This document shows, in pieces, positions 13,012 to 20,548 of a stretch of 64,000 nt of DNA. Source of the stretch: Trichomonas vaginalis G3 (lineage: Eukaryota > Parabasalia > Trichomonadida > Trichomonadidae); the NCBI RefSeq assembly GCF_026262505.1, contig NC_067207.1:25202082-25266081 (forward strand). Reading direction: 5' to 3'. The translations under genes were made by a program, and so were the position numbers. Every line of letters starts with the position of its first letter. Within the stretch, counting starts at the first letter, position 1. The notes beneath the pieces were generated by a model, which worked only from the letters and a program-made list of their open reading frames with translations, was not told the DNA's origin and searched no databases.

Positions 13012-13577
13012 AAAATTACGGAATTTAAGTAAATTTATTTTCATTTATATTATGATTGAAATAATAATTATGAAAATATACAGTATATATTATGAAATTT
13101 GAGAGAAAGCTAAAATTTTCTTTAGATATGTTTTTTAATTAAAAATTATATTTCACAATAAGATAGTTATTTGTGATTAATATTGACTTAACGACTTCCC
13201 CATTTTGCAAACTTGTATTCCCAAAAATAATTGATATTATCTTAAAATCATGAAGAATACCACACAACAAAAATGTTCAACTCTTTATTAATAAAACACG
13301 AAAATTCCGCAAAATTTAAATTCCAGAGGATTTTGAAAAATGACTAATTCGCACATTTCTACATTTTGCAAATTTTTCGAATTATCTTTATAAATATTTC
13401 CAAAATATGATGACGTAAAAAATTAAAATGATTATTTTATTTCAGTTTTCTAAAAATACAAAGAGTTTATATAAATGCATTTTGAATAGCATTAAATCGG
13501 AGTATGTTTTACAGTCTAAACCGAAGGGAAAATATTTAGGGTTGTTAAAAATATCAAAAAAAAAAAAAAAAAAAAAA
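13012..13577. other. AT-rich spacer between B1 and the Polinton-like element
   Basis: No gene or RNA is supported here. The stretch ends in a run of 22 to 23 A residues (13556-13578) directly against the left end of the element. The same flank precedes the second element copy (46720-47280), with a shorter A run, so it belongs to the duplicated block. Confidence 0.6.
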
Positions 13578-13585
13578 AGGTAGTG

Positions 13586-13616
13586 GGGCTTCCAGGCACT
13601 TCGTGCCTTCTAGCCC
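13586..13616. other. Stem-loop at the element's left tip
   Basis: GGGCT pairs with AGCCC and, inside, GGCAC pairs with GTGCC around a TTC loop, leaving a symmetric four-base internal bulge. It lies within the first 40 bases of the element. The same hairpin is at 47289-47319 in the other copy. Confidence 0.6.
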
Positions 13617-13689
13617 TGAAGATGTTTAGTATAAATGAAGTTCTTATATACGGGTCTTCCAGGAGCTTTTCACAAATTATATATGTTTT

Positions 13690-13965
13690 CATGTTTTGTC
13701 AAGACTTCTTCGTAATGAGTGTAAATGACCCAAAAATAATGTTTAGGGTAGAAGGTTAGATCTAACCTCTTTTCTAACCTCTTTTCTACCCTCTTGAATT
13801 TGTCAAGACTTCTTCGTACATGTTTTGTCAAGACTTCTTCGTAATGAGTGTAAATGACCCAAAAATAAAGTTTAGGTGAAGAGGTTAGATCTAACCTCTT
13901 TTCTAACCTCTTTTCTACCCTCTTGAATTTTCAAGACTTCTTCGTACATGCTTTGTCACTTTTCT
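13690..13965. repeat. Subterminal repeats of the element, left end
   Basis: Two tandem units of about 129 bp, plus part of a third, each contain TTTTGTCAAGACTTCTTCGT, a spacer with CCCAAAAATAA, and the palindrome GGTTAGATCTAACC (13754-13767 and 13883-13896) followed by TCTAACC/TCTACCC-rich sequence that can pair with it. The same modules occur inverted at 63736-64000 in copy M2, as expected for part of a long terminal inverted repeat. No coding region is supported before 14006. Confidence 0.75.
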
Positions 13966-14005
13966 GTCACTTTTCGAGTAAAAACATTTTTATTATTATA
14001 TATAA

Positions 14006-14824
14006 ATGAATTTTACAAAACCACCGTTACCGTTCTTTGGAAATAAGAGTAGATGTAAAGATATTATATTGAGAGAACTTAAGAAACTACCGAATGGTCT
14101 AACATTTGTAGATTTGTTCGGTGGAAGTTTCTATATATCCCATTTGTGCCATATAATATTCCCAGACTCAAAGATTATATGCAATGACTTCGACAACTAT
14201 ATGGACCGTCTCAAACATATACCAGACACAAACAATATATTGAAAGAGTTAAAAGAAAAGATACCTATAGGTAAGATGGAACGTATACCATTAGATAAGA
14301 AAAATATTGTGAGAGAGGTTTTGAAAAAAGCAGAATATATAGACTGGGATAGTATATCTGCTAGACTATTATATAGTGGTGCTATAAGAGTTCATGACAT
14401 TGAAACACTTATGTCAAAAGTTTTATATCTTAACTATACAAATGTTTTCAAAGAGGACATAGAAAAATATATTGAGGGTATAGAGTTTGTGAGATGTCAT
14501 TGGACAGAGTTGTATGAAAAATATAAAGACAAGGAAAATGTTTTCTTTATAGTGGACCCGCCGTTCTATAACACATGGGATTTTCAATACCAAGTAGACT
14601 GGACTTTGAGAGACTCTTTAGAAACTTTAGACGTTATACATAACCATCCATGCTTTTACTTTACATCCGATAAAAGTGGTTTGGAAACCGTTATGAGATG
14701 GTTAGAAGATATACATGACTATGAGTTTATATATGACAAGATAGAATATGAGAGAGGTCCTATAAACTGGAGAAAGTGTCATAACAAAGAAATTTTATTA
14801 GTAAGTAAATGTGGTTTGAAATAG
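14006..14824 (+). CDS. D12-class (Dam-like) N6-adenine DNA methyltransferase
   Basis: A 272-residue protein of normal size for the family. It should transfer a methyl group from S-adenosylmethionine to adenine in DNA. Residues 8-16 (L-P-F-F-G-N-K-S-R) match the N-terminal P-F-x-x-x-G-x-K signature, 34-41 (F-V-D-L-F-G-G-S) form the SAM-binding motif, and 184-187 are the catalytic D-P-P-F. The ATG follows TTATATATAA directly, like other element genes, and I see no host-type initiator. It is the first gene of the element and no restriction endonuclease lies nearby, so it is an orphan methylase, perhaps marking element DNA or altering host chromatin. T. vaginalis is reported to contain 6mA, and Maverick-linked methylases have been proposed as a source. 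The frame looks whole. Confidence 0.88.
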   Translation: MNFTKPPLPFFGNKSRCKDIILRELKKLPNGLTFVDLFGGSFYISHLCHIIFPDSKIICNDFDNYMDRLKHIPDTNNILKELKEKIPIGKMERIPLDKKNIVREVLKKAEYIDWDSISARLLYSGAIRVHDIETLMSKVLYLNYTNVFKEDIEKYIEGIEFVRCHWTELYEKYKDKENVFFIVDPPFYNTWDFQYQVDWTLRDSLETLDVIHNHPCFYFTSDKSGLETVMRWLEDIHDYEFIYDKIEYERGPINWRKCHNKEILLVSKCGLK

Positions 14825-14940
14825 GACTACTTGTTTTAGGTTTTTTCCATTGTGTCATTTATTTATTTGACGTGGCAGAAAAGTACAGAGAATATGAAGA
14901 TGAACCAATGCCTGCAAATGTTCAGTATATGTACTCGTAA
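14809..14940 (+). CDS. 43-residue single-TM protein
   Basis: A short frame starting inside the last codons of the methyltransferase gene (16-base overlap) and ending in TAA at 14940. Residues 1-21 (M-W-F-E-I-G-L-L-V-L-G-F-F-H-C-V-I-Y-L-F) are strongly hydrophobic and the rest is acidic and polar, which suggests a small membrane protein with its charged end facing out. It is unchanged in the other element copy (48509-48640), and it fills an otherwise empty gap in a compact gene row. Function unknown. Confidence 0.5.
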   Translation: MWFEIGLLVLGFFHCVIYLFDVAEKYREYEDEPMPANVQYMYS

Positions 14941-14963
14941 GAGATATTTTTATCTAATATTAA

Positions 14964-15326
14964 ATGGACGCACAGAACTTAGCGAATGCACAGCAACCTG
15001 GACAACCAAACCCAGAGAATATTCCAAATGAAGTTAGAATACAAACTGCAATGGCAAACTATGGTCAAGTGCCAACAGATGTACAAATGCAAACTGCCAT
15101 GTCAAATGACGCTGCGTTAGGTTTGCCACCATGGTATGCAAATATGAGATGGAAAGAGTTTTATACAAACCCTGAAGTGGGATATAAACAACTCTATGCA
15201 GATGACGCGAACACAGGAGTTGACCCAGAATATGTTTTCTACCAGAGGAGAAACAGAATGTATGAGCTCCAGTTAAAGAATGCTATGGAACTCAACAGGA
15301 AACGTAAGAGACTAGGTGGACATTAG
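14964..15326 (+). CDS. Small element protein, 120 aa, unknown function
   Basis: The N-terminal 55 residues are Gln-, Pro- and Asn-rich, with a repeated V-x-x-Q-T-A-M-(A/S)-N motif. The middle has P-P-W-Y-A-N-M-R-W-K-E-F-Y, and the C terminus is basic (N-R-K-R-K-R-L-G-G-H). The start follows TTTTATCTAATATTAA, the same kind of AT-rich leader as the fibre gene. It is not recognised. A basic tail and position among virion-type genes would fit a DNA- or capsid-associated protein, but that is inference. It looks whole. Confidence 0.65.
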   Translation: MDAQNLANAQQPGQPNPENIPNEVRIQTAMANYGQVPTDVQMQTAMSNDAALGLPPWYANMRWKEFYTNPEVGYKQLYADDANTGVDPEYVFYQRRNRMYELQLKNAMELNRKRKRLGGH

Positions 15327-15344
15327 ATTTTTACATATAGTAAA

Positions 15345-15575
15345 ATGGGTTTCTTCAGTAGTATTGGAAACTTCTTCAGAAGAGTTGGAAGAGGTATATG
15401 GAATGGAATAAAATCTGTCGGAAGAGGAGTATGGAACGGTGTCAAAAATATTGGTAAAAGAGTAGGTCAGTTCGTTGGTATTATACCTAAAGACCCTGAA
15501 CCAGAAGAGCAAGCTCCTGTTATACAACAGCCTGAACCTGCACCACAGTCTAGTTGGCAACCTCAACCGTATTAA
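15345..15575 (+). CDS. Small amphipathic MG-protein, 76 aa
   Basis: The N terminus M-G-F-F-S-S fits an N-myristoylation signal (Gly2, Ser at 5-6). Residues 4-45 repeat a G-(R/N)-G-(I/V)-W-N-G-(I/V)-K pattern with hydrophobic and basic residues alternating, so they can form an amphipathic helix. The tail (residues 48-76) is Pro/Gln/Glu-rich and ends in Q-P-Q-P-Y. This layout resembles membrane-active minor capsid proteins of adeno-like viruses, though similarity is only in layout. The stop is 4 bases from the end of the convergent gene at 15580. It looks whole. Confidence 0.65.
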   Translation: MGFFSSIGNFFRRVGRGIWNGIKSVGRGVWNGVKNIGKRVGQFVGIIPKDPEPEEQAPVIQQPEPAPQSSWQPQPY

Positions 15576-15579
15576 AAAA

Positions 15580-16428
15580 TTATATTTTTACCGTTCGATA
15601 GTAGTTGTATATGAAACTAAGTTCTAAGTAAAACGCATGGTATAATGGAATTATTCTTTTTCTTCCATCTGTAGTAAACCATACTTGAAAGTCTGAAATA
15701 CTTCCACTTGGTGGTTCGTATAACTTTGTAGGTTTTTCGTAAAAGTCATTTGCCAAGCATAAGAAAGAGTTTTGGGCGCCAGAAAATGAAGCATGAACAA
15801 TAATAGCAGCTGGGTCGAAAACATTTTCATATGTTCCATTAGGGTTTTCGACTTCATAATAGTCCGGGTGTACTGGATATGCTGCAGGCTGATTTAACAT
15901 CCTCATAAATCTATACCATGCCAAGTTGTTATATTTTGTAGAAATATAAACGTTTTCTCCAAGGTCTTCTATTCTATTGATTTTAACAGTTGCATTTTTC
16001 CTGTCATAAATAATATCGAGATGGTATTCTCCCTCGTCAATGTTATACTGGTTTGCATATTCGATATAGATATCGTTTATTTTTTCTTGAAAAGCTTGAA
16101 GAGTTGTTTCTAAGTTTACAAGCAAACTAACTTGTAAAAGTTTTCCCTGTTCAAATTTCTCATACATACGTTTTTCTTTGTTATAGTATCGAACTTCAAA
16201 ACCGACCGTAAATGGGAAACCATGTATGGCTTCTGAAATGAACTTCATTCTACGAAAGCCAATAGCTTTTGTGACGGATGGGTCTCTTAACCATCTTAAT
16301 GGGTAGTCAAAACGATAGCCTTCATGCTTTACGGTATCTGTCTCAAACTTTTGACCGACATTAGTAAAAAGTTCATCTAATGGTTTAGTTGTAGCAACTC
16401 TTGAATTTTCTTTTTCTATTGGAAGCAT
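15580..16428 (-). CDS. Candidate minor capsid (penton-like) protein, 282 aa
   Basis: A leftward gene in the middle of the rightward virion-type genes. The protein is rich in beta-strand-like segments and aromatic residues, has no signal peptide or TM helix, and contains P-F-T-V-G-F-E-V-R-Y-Y and Y-H-A-F-Y-L-E-L-S-F-I-Y. Size and neighbourhood fit the single-jelly-roll minor capsid protein that Polinton-like elements carry, but I recognise no diagnostic motif. It shares an 18-base promoter gap with the fibre gene. It looks whole in this copy. Confidence 0.5.
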   Translation of the reverse strand: MLPIEKENSRVATTKPLDELFTNVGQKFETDTVKHEGYRFDYPLRWLRDPSVTKAIGFRRMKFISEAIHGFPFTVGFEVRYYNKEKRMYEKFEQGKLLQVSLLVNLETTLQAFQEKINDIYIEYANQYNIDEGEYHLDIIYDRKNATVKINRIEDLGENVYISTKYNNLAWYRFMRMLNQPAAYPVHPDYYEVENPNGTYENVFDPAAIIVHASFSGAQNSFLCLANDFYEKPTKLYEPPSGSISDFQVWFTTDGRKRIIPLYHAFYLELSFIYNYYRTVKI

Positions 16429-16446
16429 ATTTTATCTATAATAAAA
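16429..16446. promoter_or_regulatory. 18-bp divergent promoter between minor capsid and fibre genes
   Basis: Only 18 bases separate the two ATGs. Read rightward, they give TTTTATCTATAATAAAA before the fibre ATG. Read leftward, they give TTTTTATTATAGATAAAAT before the other gene. The two directions are nearly symmetric, so one AT-rich core probably serves both. It is kept in M2 (50128-50145). Confidence 0.5.
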
Positions 16447-17856
16447 ATGTCGAAAGATATTGCTTCCATGAGAGAAATACAACACAACCGACAACTCATT
16501 ATACAAGCTCTAAATAAGAACACAACAAACTTTTCAAACTATTCTAAGATATCTGAGTCATTGAAAGAAGGAAACTTAAAACTGACATTAAACCCAATGA
16601 CAGATGAGTTTCTGTTTCAAGACAATAAGAACCATACTGTCTGTATAAATCCAACAAAAGGAACTTTAAACGAGAAACCTATAAATGAACTTCTTTTGAA
16701 AGCAGATGTTGACAACAAAGCTGACAAAGAATATGTAGACGATGCAATAGCAAAAGAAGAAGAAAGAGCTAACAATGCTTATGCAACAAAAGAACATACT
16801 CATCCTGAACTAGCAGACAAAACATATGTTGACAATAAAATGTCAAGTGAAGTGACAAGAGCTGAAAACGAATATTCTAAAAAGACTCATACACATTCTA
16901 TATCTGAAATAACAGACTTAAACGTTAGCCTTGAAAATAAAGCGGATAAGGACTGTGTGGCTGCTGCGTTAGAGAAGAAAGCGGATAAGGAATATGTGGA
17001 TGAAAAAGATAAAGAAATTATAGAAAGGGTTGAATGGTACCATGAACGGACAACAAAGATTTTAAAAACTAAAGCCGATACAGGATGGGTTTCAGGATGT
17101 TTAGACCTTAAAGCGGATAAAACTTATGTTAACGATGAGTTAGAGAAGAAAGCAGATAAGACTCATACACATACAAGTTTTACAACTGTTGCTATAGAAA
17201 GTATTGAAGGAACGGTTGAAGAAACTGGTGGGGATGCATTATATTGTAAACCTCCTAACTTTCCACAAGGTTTAACATCGGATGACGACATAACGACGAT
17301 GAAAAACATTAGATGTAAAGATGTTTATGTCATGAAGGATGAACATAATATTAAATTCACTGCTCAAGATTTATATGACAAGAAAGCAGACAAAACAGAG
17401 CTTCAAACATTAAAGACAGAAATACTTCAAACATTATATCCTATAGGCTCTATTTATACGTCAATGAACTCTACCAGACCAGAAGTAGTACTTGGTTTTG
17501 GAACTTGGACTCAAATAGTCGACAGGTTTTTGTATTGTGCAAACTCTTCAAAGGAAACAGGTGGAAGTAAAACGATTTCAGGTGAAAATTTACCTGCACA
17601 TAGTCACTACATAGATTTAAGTACATCTCAAGCAGGTTGGCATAAGCATAAATTTTGGGATTGGTCAGCAATGAAAAAAGGTAAAGGATATGATGTTAAA
17701 GACGACGTTCAGTTTGCTATAAATTGTTTCTGGGGTGACACTCAGGGAGATGGAAACCATACACATCGCGTTTCAGGATATACGCAAACAACGGGACAAA
17801 GTAAAGACTACATGCCACCTTACATGACAGTTTACGCATGGTATAGAAATGCTTAG
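16447..17856 (+). CDS. Phage-like trimeric fibre / receptor-binding protein, 469 aa
   Basis: Residues 1-75 form an attachment-like head. Residues about 78-325 carry repeats of K-A-D-K-x-Y-V-D/N-x-x-L-x-K, a pattern of trimeric coiled-coil or triple-beta phage fibres. Residues about 330-469 match the phage tail fibre / baseplate gp10-type C-terminal domain: Y-P-I-G-S-I-Y-x-S, F-G-T-W-T-Q-I, D-R-F-L-Y, E-T-G-G-S, P-A-H-S-H, and a P-P-Y-M-T-V-Y-A-W-Y-R end. At least six H-x-H motifs (HTH, HSH, HKH) occur; in phage T4 gp37 such motifs bind iron along the trimer axis. The likely role is binding to a host surface. The stop overlaps the convergent integrase stop. It looks whole here. Confidence 0.82.
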   Translation: MSKDIASMREIQHNRQLIIQALNKNTTNFSNYSKISESLKEGNLKLTLNPMTDEFLFQDNKNHTVCINPTKGTLNEKPINELLLKADVDNKADKEYVDDAIAKEEERANNAYATKEHTHPELADKTYVDNKMSSEVTRAENEYSKKTHTHSISEITDLNVSLENKADKDCVAAALEKKADKEYVDEKDKEIIERVEWYHERTTKILKTKADTGWVSGCLDLKADKTYVNDELEKKADKTHTHTSFTTVAIESIEGTVEETGGDALYCKPPNFPQGLTSDDDITTMKNIRCKDVYVMKDEHNIKFTAQDLYDKKADKTELQTLKTEILQTLYPIGSIYTSMNSTRPEVVLGFGTWTQIVDRFLYCANSSKETGGSKTISGENLPAHSHYIDLSTSQAGWHKHKFWDWSAMKKGKGYDVKDDVQFAINCFWGDTQGDGNHTHRVSGYTQTTGQSKDYMPPYMTVYAWYRNA

Positions 17857-18808
17857 TCGTCATTTTCAACTTCTTTAGCATATTCGTCAGGAGTTGTCTT
17901 ATATTTGTTAGGAACTGTCTTTGAAAGTATACCACCTTGAACTTTGACAAGTTTGAAACGAGGTCTGACAATAGTAGTTTTATCTTCTGCTTGCAGTGTG
18001 TACATTTTGCCATGTTTGCCTAAAACTTCATAATATTCTCTTGTATACTTTCTTCTATTTTTACGAACACGAATGTGAGTACCTGTCGGTTCCCATTGTT
18101 GTCATAGTCAATAGTATTTTCATATGGGTCGCGTTTAGGTATTTCTATTTTTACTTTGTCACCTTTCTGAAGTTTGAAGCCCGGCATTCTTTCTTGTTTG
18201 TCTCTTTTGACTAAATTATTAAATATATAGTCTTTCTCTAAGTCAGGGTTGTTTTTCATTTCTTCGGGGAGTGGTTTCCCAAACCTTTTTGTTTACGGTT
18301 ATTGTAAATATTTAAAACTTGTCTCATCTTTGCCATGGAGAAGTGTCTATATTTGTCGTCATATGACATTTCATTTGCTTCACCACCTTGTGGTTGGTTT
18401 AAGTCTCTTAACATTTTTATACAACCGTCAATGACACCAAGAGCAGAATGGTTTTGGTCGACAATGAAATATTGGTTTACATTTTTTGAACGCAGATAGT
18501 TTTTTACATCATCTGATTTGAAAGAACTTTCACAGTCAGATGTCAGTTTTGTTGGATGGTATTTGTCAACGAATATTGTCAAAGCTGCTAAGATATCTAA
18601 AATATTTTTGGACATAATGGTATGGCTTCACAGTATCTTGTGTTTTGACCAACAAATATTAGCCAGTATGGTGGTCCATCTTCTCTATACCTCGGAATGT
18701 TTTCCAAGATATCCATAAACCAAGCATTTGGTGTTGAACTAAAGATTTTATCATGAGTGCTTTCTTTGTCGCTTTAGAAACATAGGGGTCCTTGTTTGGA
18801 TTCGTCAT
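17853..18808 (-). pseudogene. Retrovirus-like DDE integrase of the element, copy M1 (broken)
   Basis: A Polinton-type c-integrase in leftward orientation, tail to tail with the fibre gene and overlapping its stop codon. The core shows W-F-M-D-I-L-E type and T-S-D-C-E-S-S-F acidic motifs of the RNase H-like fold, followed by an H-S-A-L-G-V-I segment and a basic C-terminal domain. It would insert the element into host DNA. This copy is broken, with about three breaks. The open counterpart is at 51551-52510. Confidence 0.85.
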
Positions 18809-18824
18809 TTTTACCCTATAAGAA

Positions 18825-19077
18825 ATGGGTTTATTTGGCGCATTAGCAGGAGTTGCATCCAGATTTTTACCCGCAGTGGGAACAATAGCCAGAGGTGCAT
18901 TTGGAATTGGAAGGAAGATTTTGAGTACATTAGGTATACTGAAAGAGAAAGCACAACCTATTATACAAACTGTACAGAAAGGTTGGGAGGTAGCACGAGA
19001 TGCAACAAATCTTATTCCAAATCCTGAAACAAGAGGAAAAGTTCAAGGATGGATGGACAATGTAGGAAGACAAGCAG
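18825..19077 (+). CDS. Second amphipathic MG-protein, truncated by the assembly gap
   Basis: The protein begins M-G-L-F-G-A-L-A-G-V-A-S-R-F and is rich in Gly, Ala and basic residues. It has the same layout as the 76-residue protein at 15345: a Gly2 start, an amphipathic N-terminal half, then a helical charged part. The gap removes the last codons in this copy; the full 92-residue version is at 52527-52805. The start follows TTTTTACCCTATAAGAA. Confidence 0.6.
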
Positions 19078-19177
19078 NNNNNNNNNNNNNNNNNNNNNNN
19101 NNNNNNNNNNNNNNNNNNNNNNNNNNNNNNNNNNNNNNNNNNNNNNNNNNNNNNNNNNNNNNNNNNNNNNNNNNNNN
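19078..19177. other. Assembly gap (100 N)
   Basis: Exactly 100 N, the usual placeholder for a gap of unknown size. To its left the sequence stops in mid-gene inside the Polinton-like element; to its right it starts inside a minisatellite. What lies between, and whether the two sides are truly adjacent, cannot be told. Confidence 0.98.
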
Positions 19178-19700
19178 GGAGTCTGAGGATAATCTGAGGA
19201 GTCTGAGGATAATCTGAGGAGTCTGAGGATAATCTGAGGAGTCTGAGGATAATCTGAGGAGTTTGAGGATAATCTGAGGAGGAGTCTGAGGATTAGACCG
19301 AGGAGTAGTCTGAGGAGTCTGAGGATAATCTGAGGAGTTTGAGGATAATCTGAGGAGGAGTCTGAGGATTAGACCGAGGAGTAGTCTGAGGAGTTTGAGG
19401 ATAATCTGAGGAGTTTGAGGATAATCTGAGGAGTTTGAGGATAATCTGAGCATAATCTGAGGAGGAGTCTGCGGATAATCTGAGGAGTAGTTTCAGGAGT
19501 AGTCTGAGGACTAGTCTCAGGACTAGTCTGATGAGGAGGACTCTAAGGAGTAGTCTGAAGAGTAGTCTCAGGAGGAAGATCTGAGGAGGAGTCTGATGAG
19601 GAGGGGTCTAAGGAGTAGTCTGAGGATGATGAGTAATCTGATAAGGAGTAGTCTGAGGATGATCTGAGGATAACCTGATGACTAGTCTAGGAGTGGTCTA
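19178..19700. repeat. Minisatellite, 20-bp unit
   Basis: Tandem copies of GGAGTCTGAGGATAATCTGA, with shorter variants such as GGAGTAGTCTGA and GGAGGAGTCTGAGGATTAGA. The units are regular at the left and decay to the right, ending near 19700. There are no unique spacers, so it is not a CRISPR array. Long open frames across it are only a product of the repeat. Confidence 0.93.
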
Positions 19701-20263
19701 ATAAAAATGTAAAATATTTTCAAAGAAAAAATTCTATGAATTTTATATTTTAATTCTTAGCATTATACTGAATAAAATAAACATAAATATCAAAATTTGA
19801 AATTGAACACGCCAAAAAATTGATAATCCACATTCAATATTTTGTAAGTGGCGTACTTTTTGAATACTCGCCATACGCCTTGGAGTTCTCAATTTTGAAT
19901 TCGCCTTTATTTGGGCGACCTCAGAAAAATACGCCATTAAGAAAATATTGTATGAGATTTTAAATTTGAACACGCTCTACCTTAAGGAATTAAATTTATT
20001 AAGATATATTTATATATAATAAACGATTACTTAAAAAAAGTATTTCATCGGTTATGTAAGTTTCAAAAAAATCACGAAAATAAAAAAATCAAGATTAAAA
20101 TTTTATTTTTAATTTTTGAATTTCTCAAATGGCGAAATTTTTGGGCGAACAAAAAAATGTACGCCCGATCAAATGGCGTGTTTAACGCATCCCTAACAGA
20201 CTGTCGTCAGCCATTTTAAAAAAATGAATAAAATTGTATAGTAAATTATATTTGTGAAATTTG

Positions 20264-20495
20264 TGACGCTACATTCAATCTAAGACCAATATCTCAAAGA
20301 ATTCCTCATTTAAGTATTACTTTTCATTGTTTTTTAAAAAATATCTTTGCTTATTTGTTCACTTTTTTGACATTTATTATATGCTTTTTATCATATTTCC
20401 GATGATATGAATATATATTCTATATAAGAATGACGCTACATTCAATCTAAGACCAATATCTCAAAGAATTCCTCATTTAAGTATTACTTTTCATT
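20264..20495. repeat. 65-bp direct repeat pair
   Basis: The copies at 20264-20328 and 20431-20495 are identical over 65 bases and 167 bases apart. Both end in TTACTTTTCATT, which contains an initiator-like TCATT. The second lies about 55 bases before the MULE start codon, so a duplicated promoter is possible. Confidence 0.8.
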
Positions 20496-20538
20496 TATGA
20501 TTCAATTTTCGAACGGTTTTCGTAAATTTTGCATCATT

Positions 20539-20545
20539 TCATTTT
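20539..20545 (+). promoter_or_regulatory. Initiator-like TCATTTT of the MULE gene
   Basis: It matches the trichomonad initiator TCA-Y-W-Y-W, with the presumed +1 A eight bases before the ATG at 20549. Such short 5' leaders are normal in T. vaginalis. Confidence 0.5.
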
Positions 20546-20548
20546 TTA

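Larger units (their letters stand above)
13578..19077. mobile_element. Polinton/Maverick-type element, copy M1 (left part only)
   Basis: Left end of a Polinton-like element starting AGGTAGTGG after a poly(A) run and continuing to the assembly gap at 19078. Parts in order: terminal hairpin, subterminal repeats, adenine methyltransferase, small membrane protein, two small virion-like proteins, candidate minor capsid protein (leftward), fibre, integrase (leftward), small amphipathic protein. Gene order and sequence match copy M2 (47281 onward) almost base for base. Most genes in this part look open; the integrase is broken, with about three breaks. The low divergence between copies suggests a young element or a recent duplication. 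Confidence 0.85.
19701..20548. other. Spacer with GGCGT modules and a 65-bp direct repeat, upstream of the MULE
   Basis: From 19750 to 20200 the sequence carries scattered GGCGT/ACGCC modules in both directions, which may be worn MULE ends. A 65-bp direct repeat beginning TGACGCTACATTCAATCTAA lies at 20264-20328 and 20431-20495, directly before the transposase gene. No gene is supported. Confidence 0.5.

Noticed and set aside
15312-15566. Minus-strand 84-codon frame over the MG-protein
   Set aside because: Antisense shadow of a rightward gene with a good leader; Ser/Thr/Tyr-rich reading without motifs.
16447-17856. Fibre gene as bacterial or phage contamination of the assembly
   Set aside because: It sits in both copies of the element, directly joined to trichomonad-type flanks and to the integrase gene, with the same base composition and promoter motif as its neighbours.
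19178-19700. CRISPR-like array
   Set aside because: Units are contiguous, with no unique spacers and no cas-type genes; it is a plain minisatellite in eukaryotic DNA.
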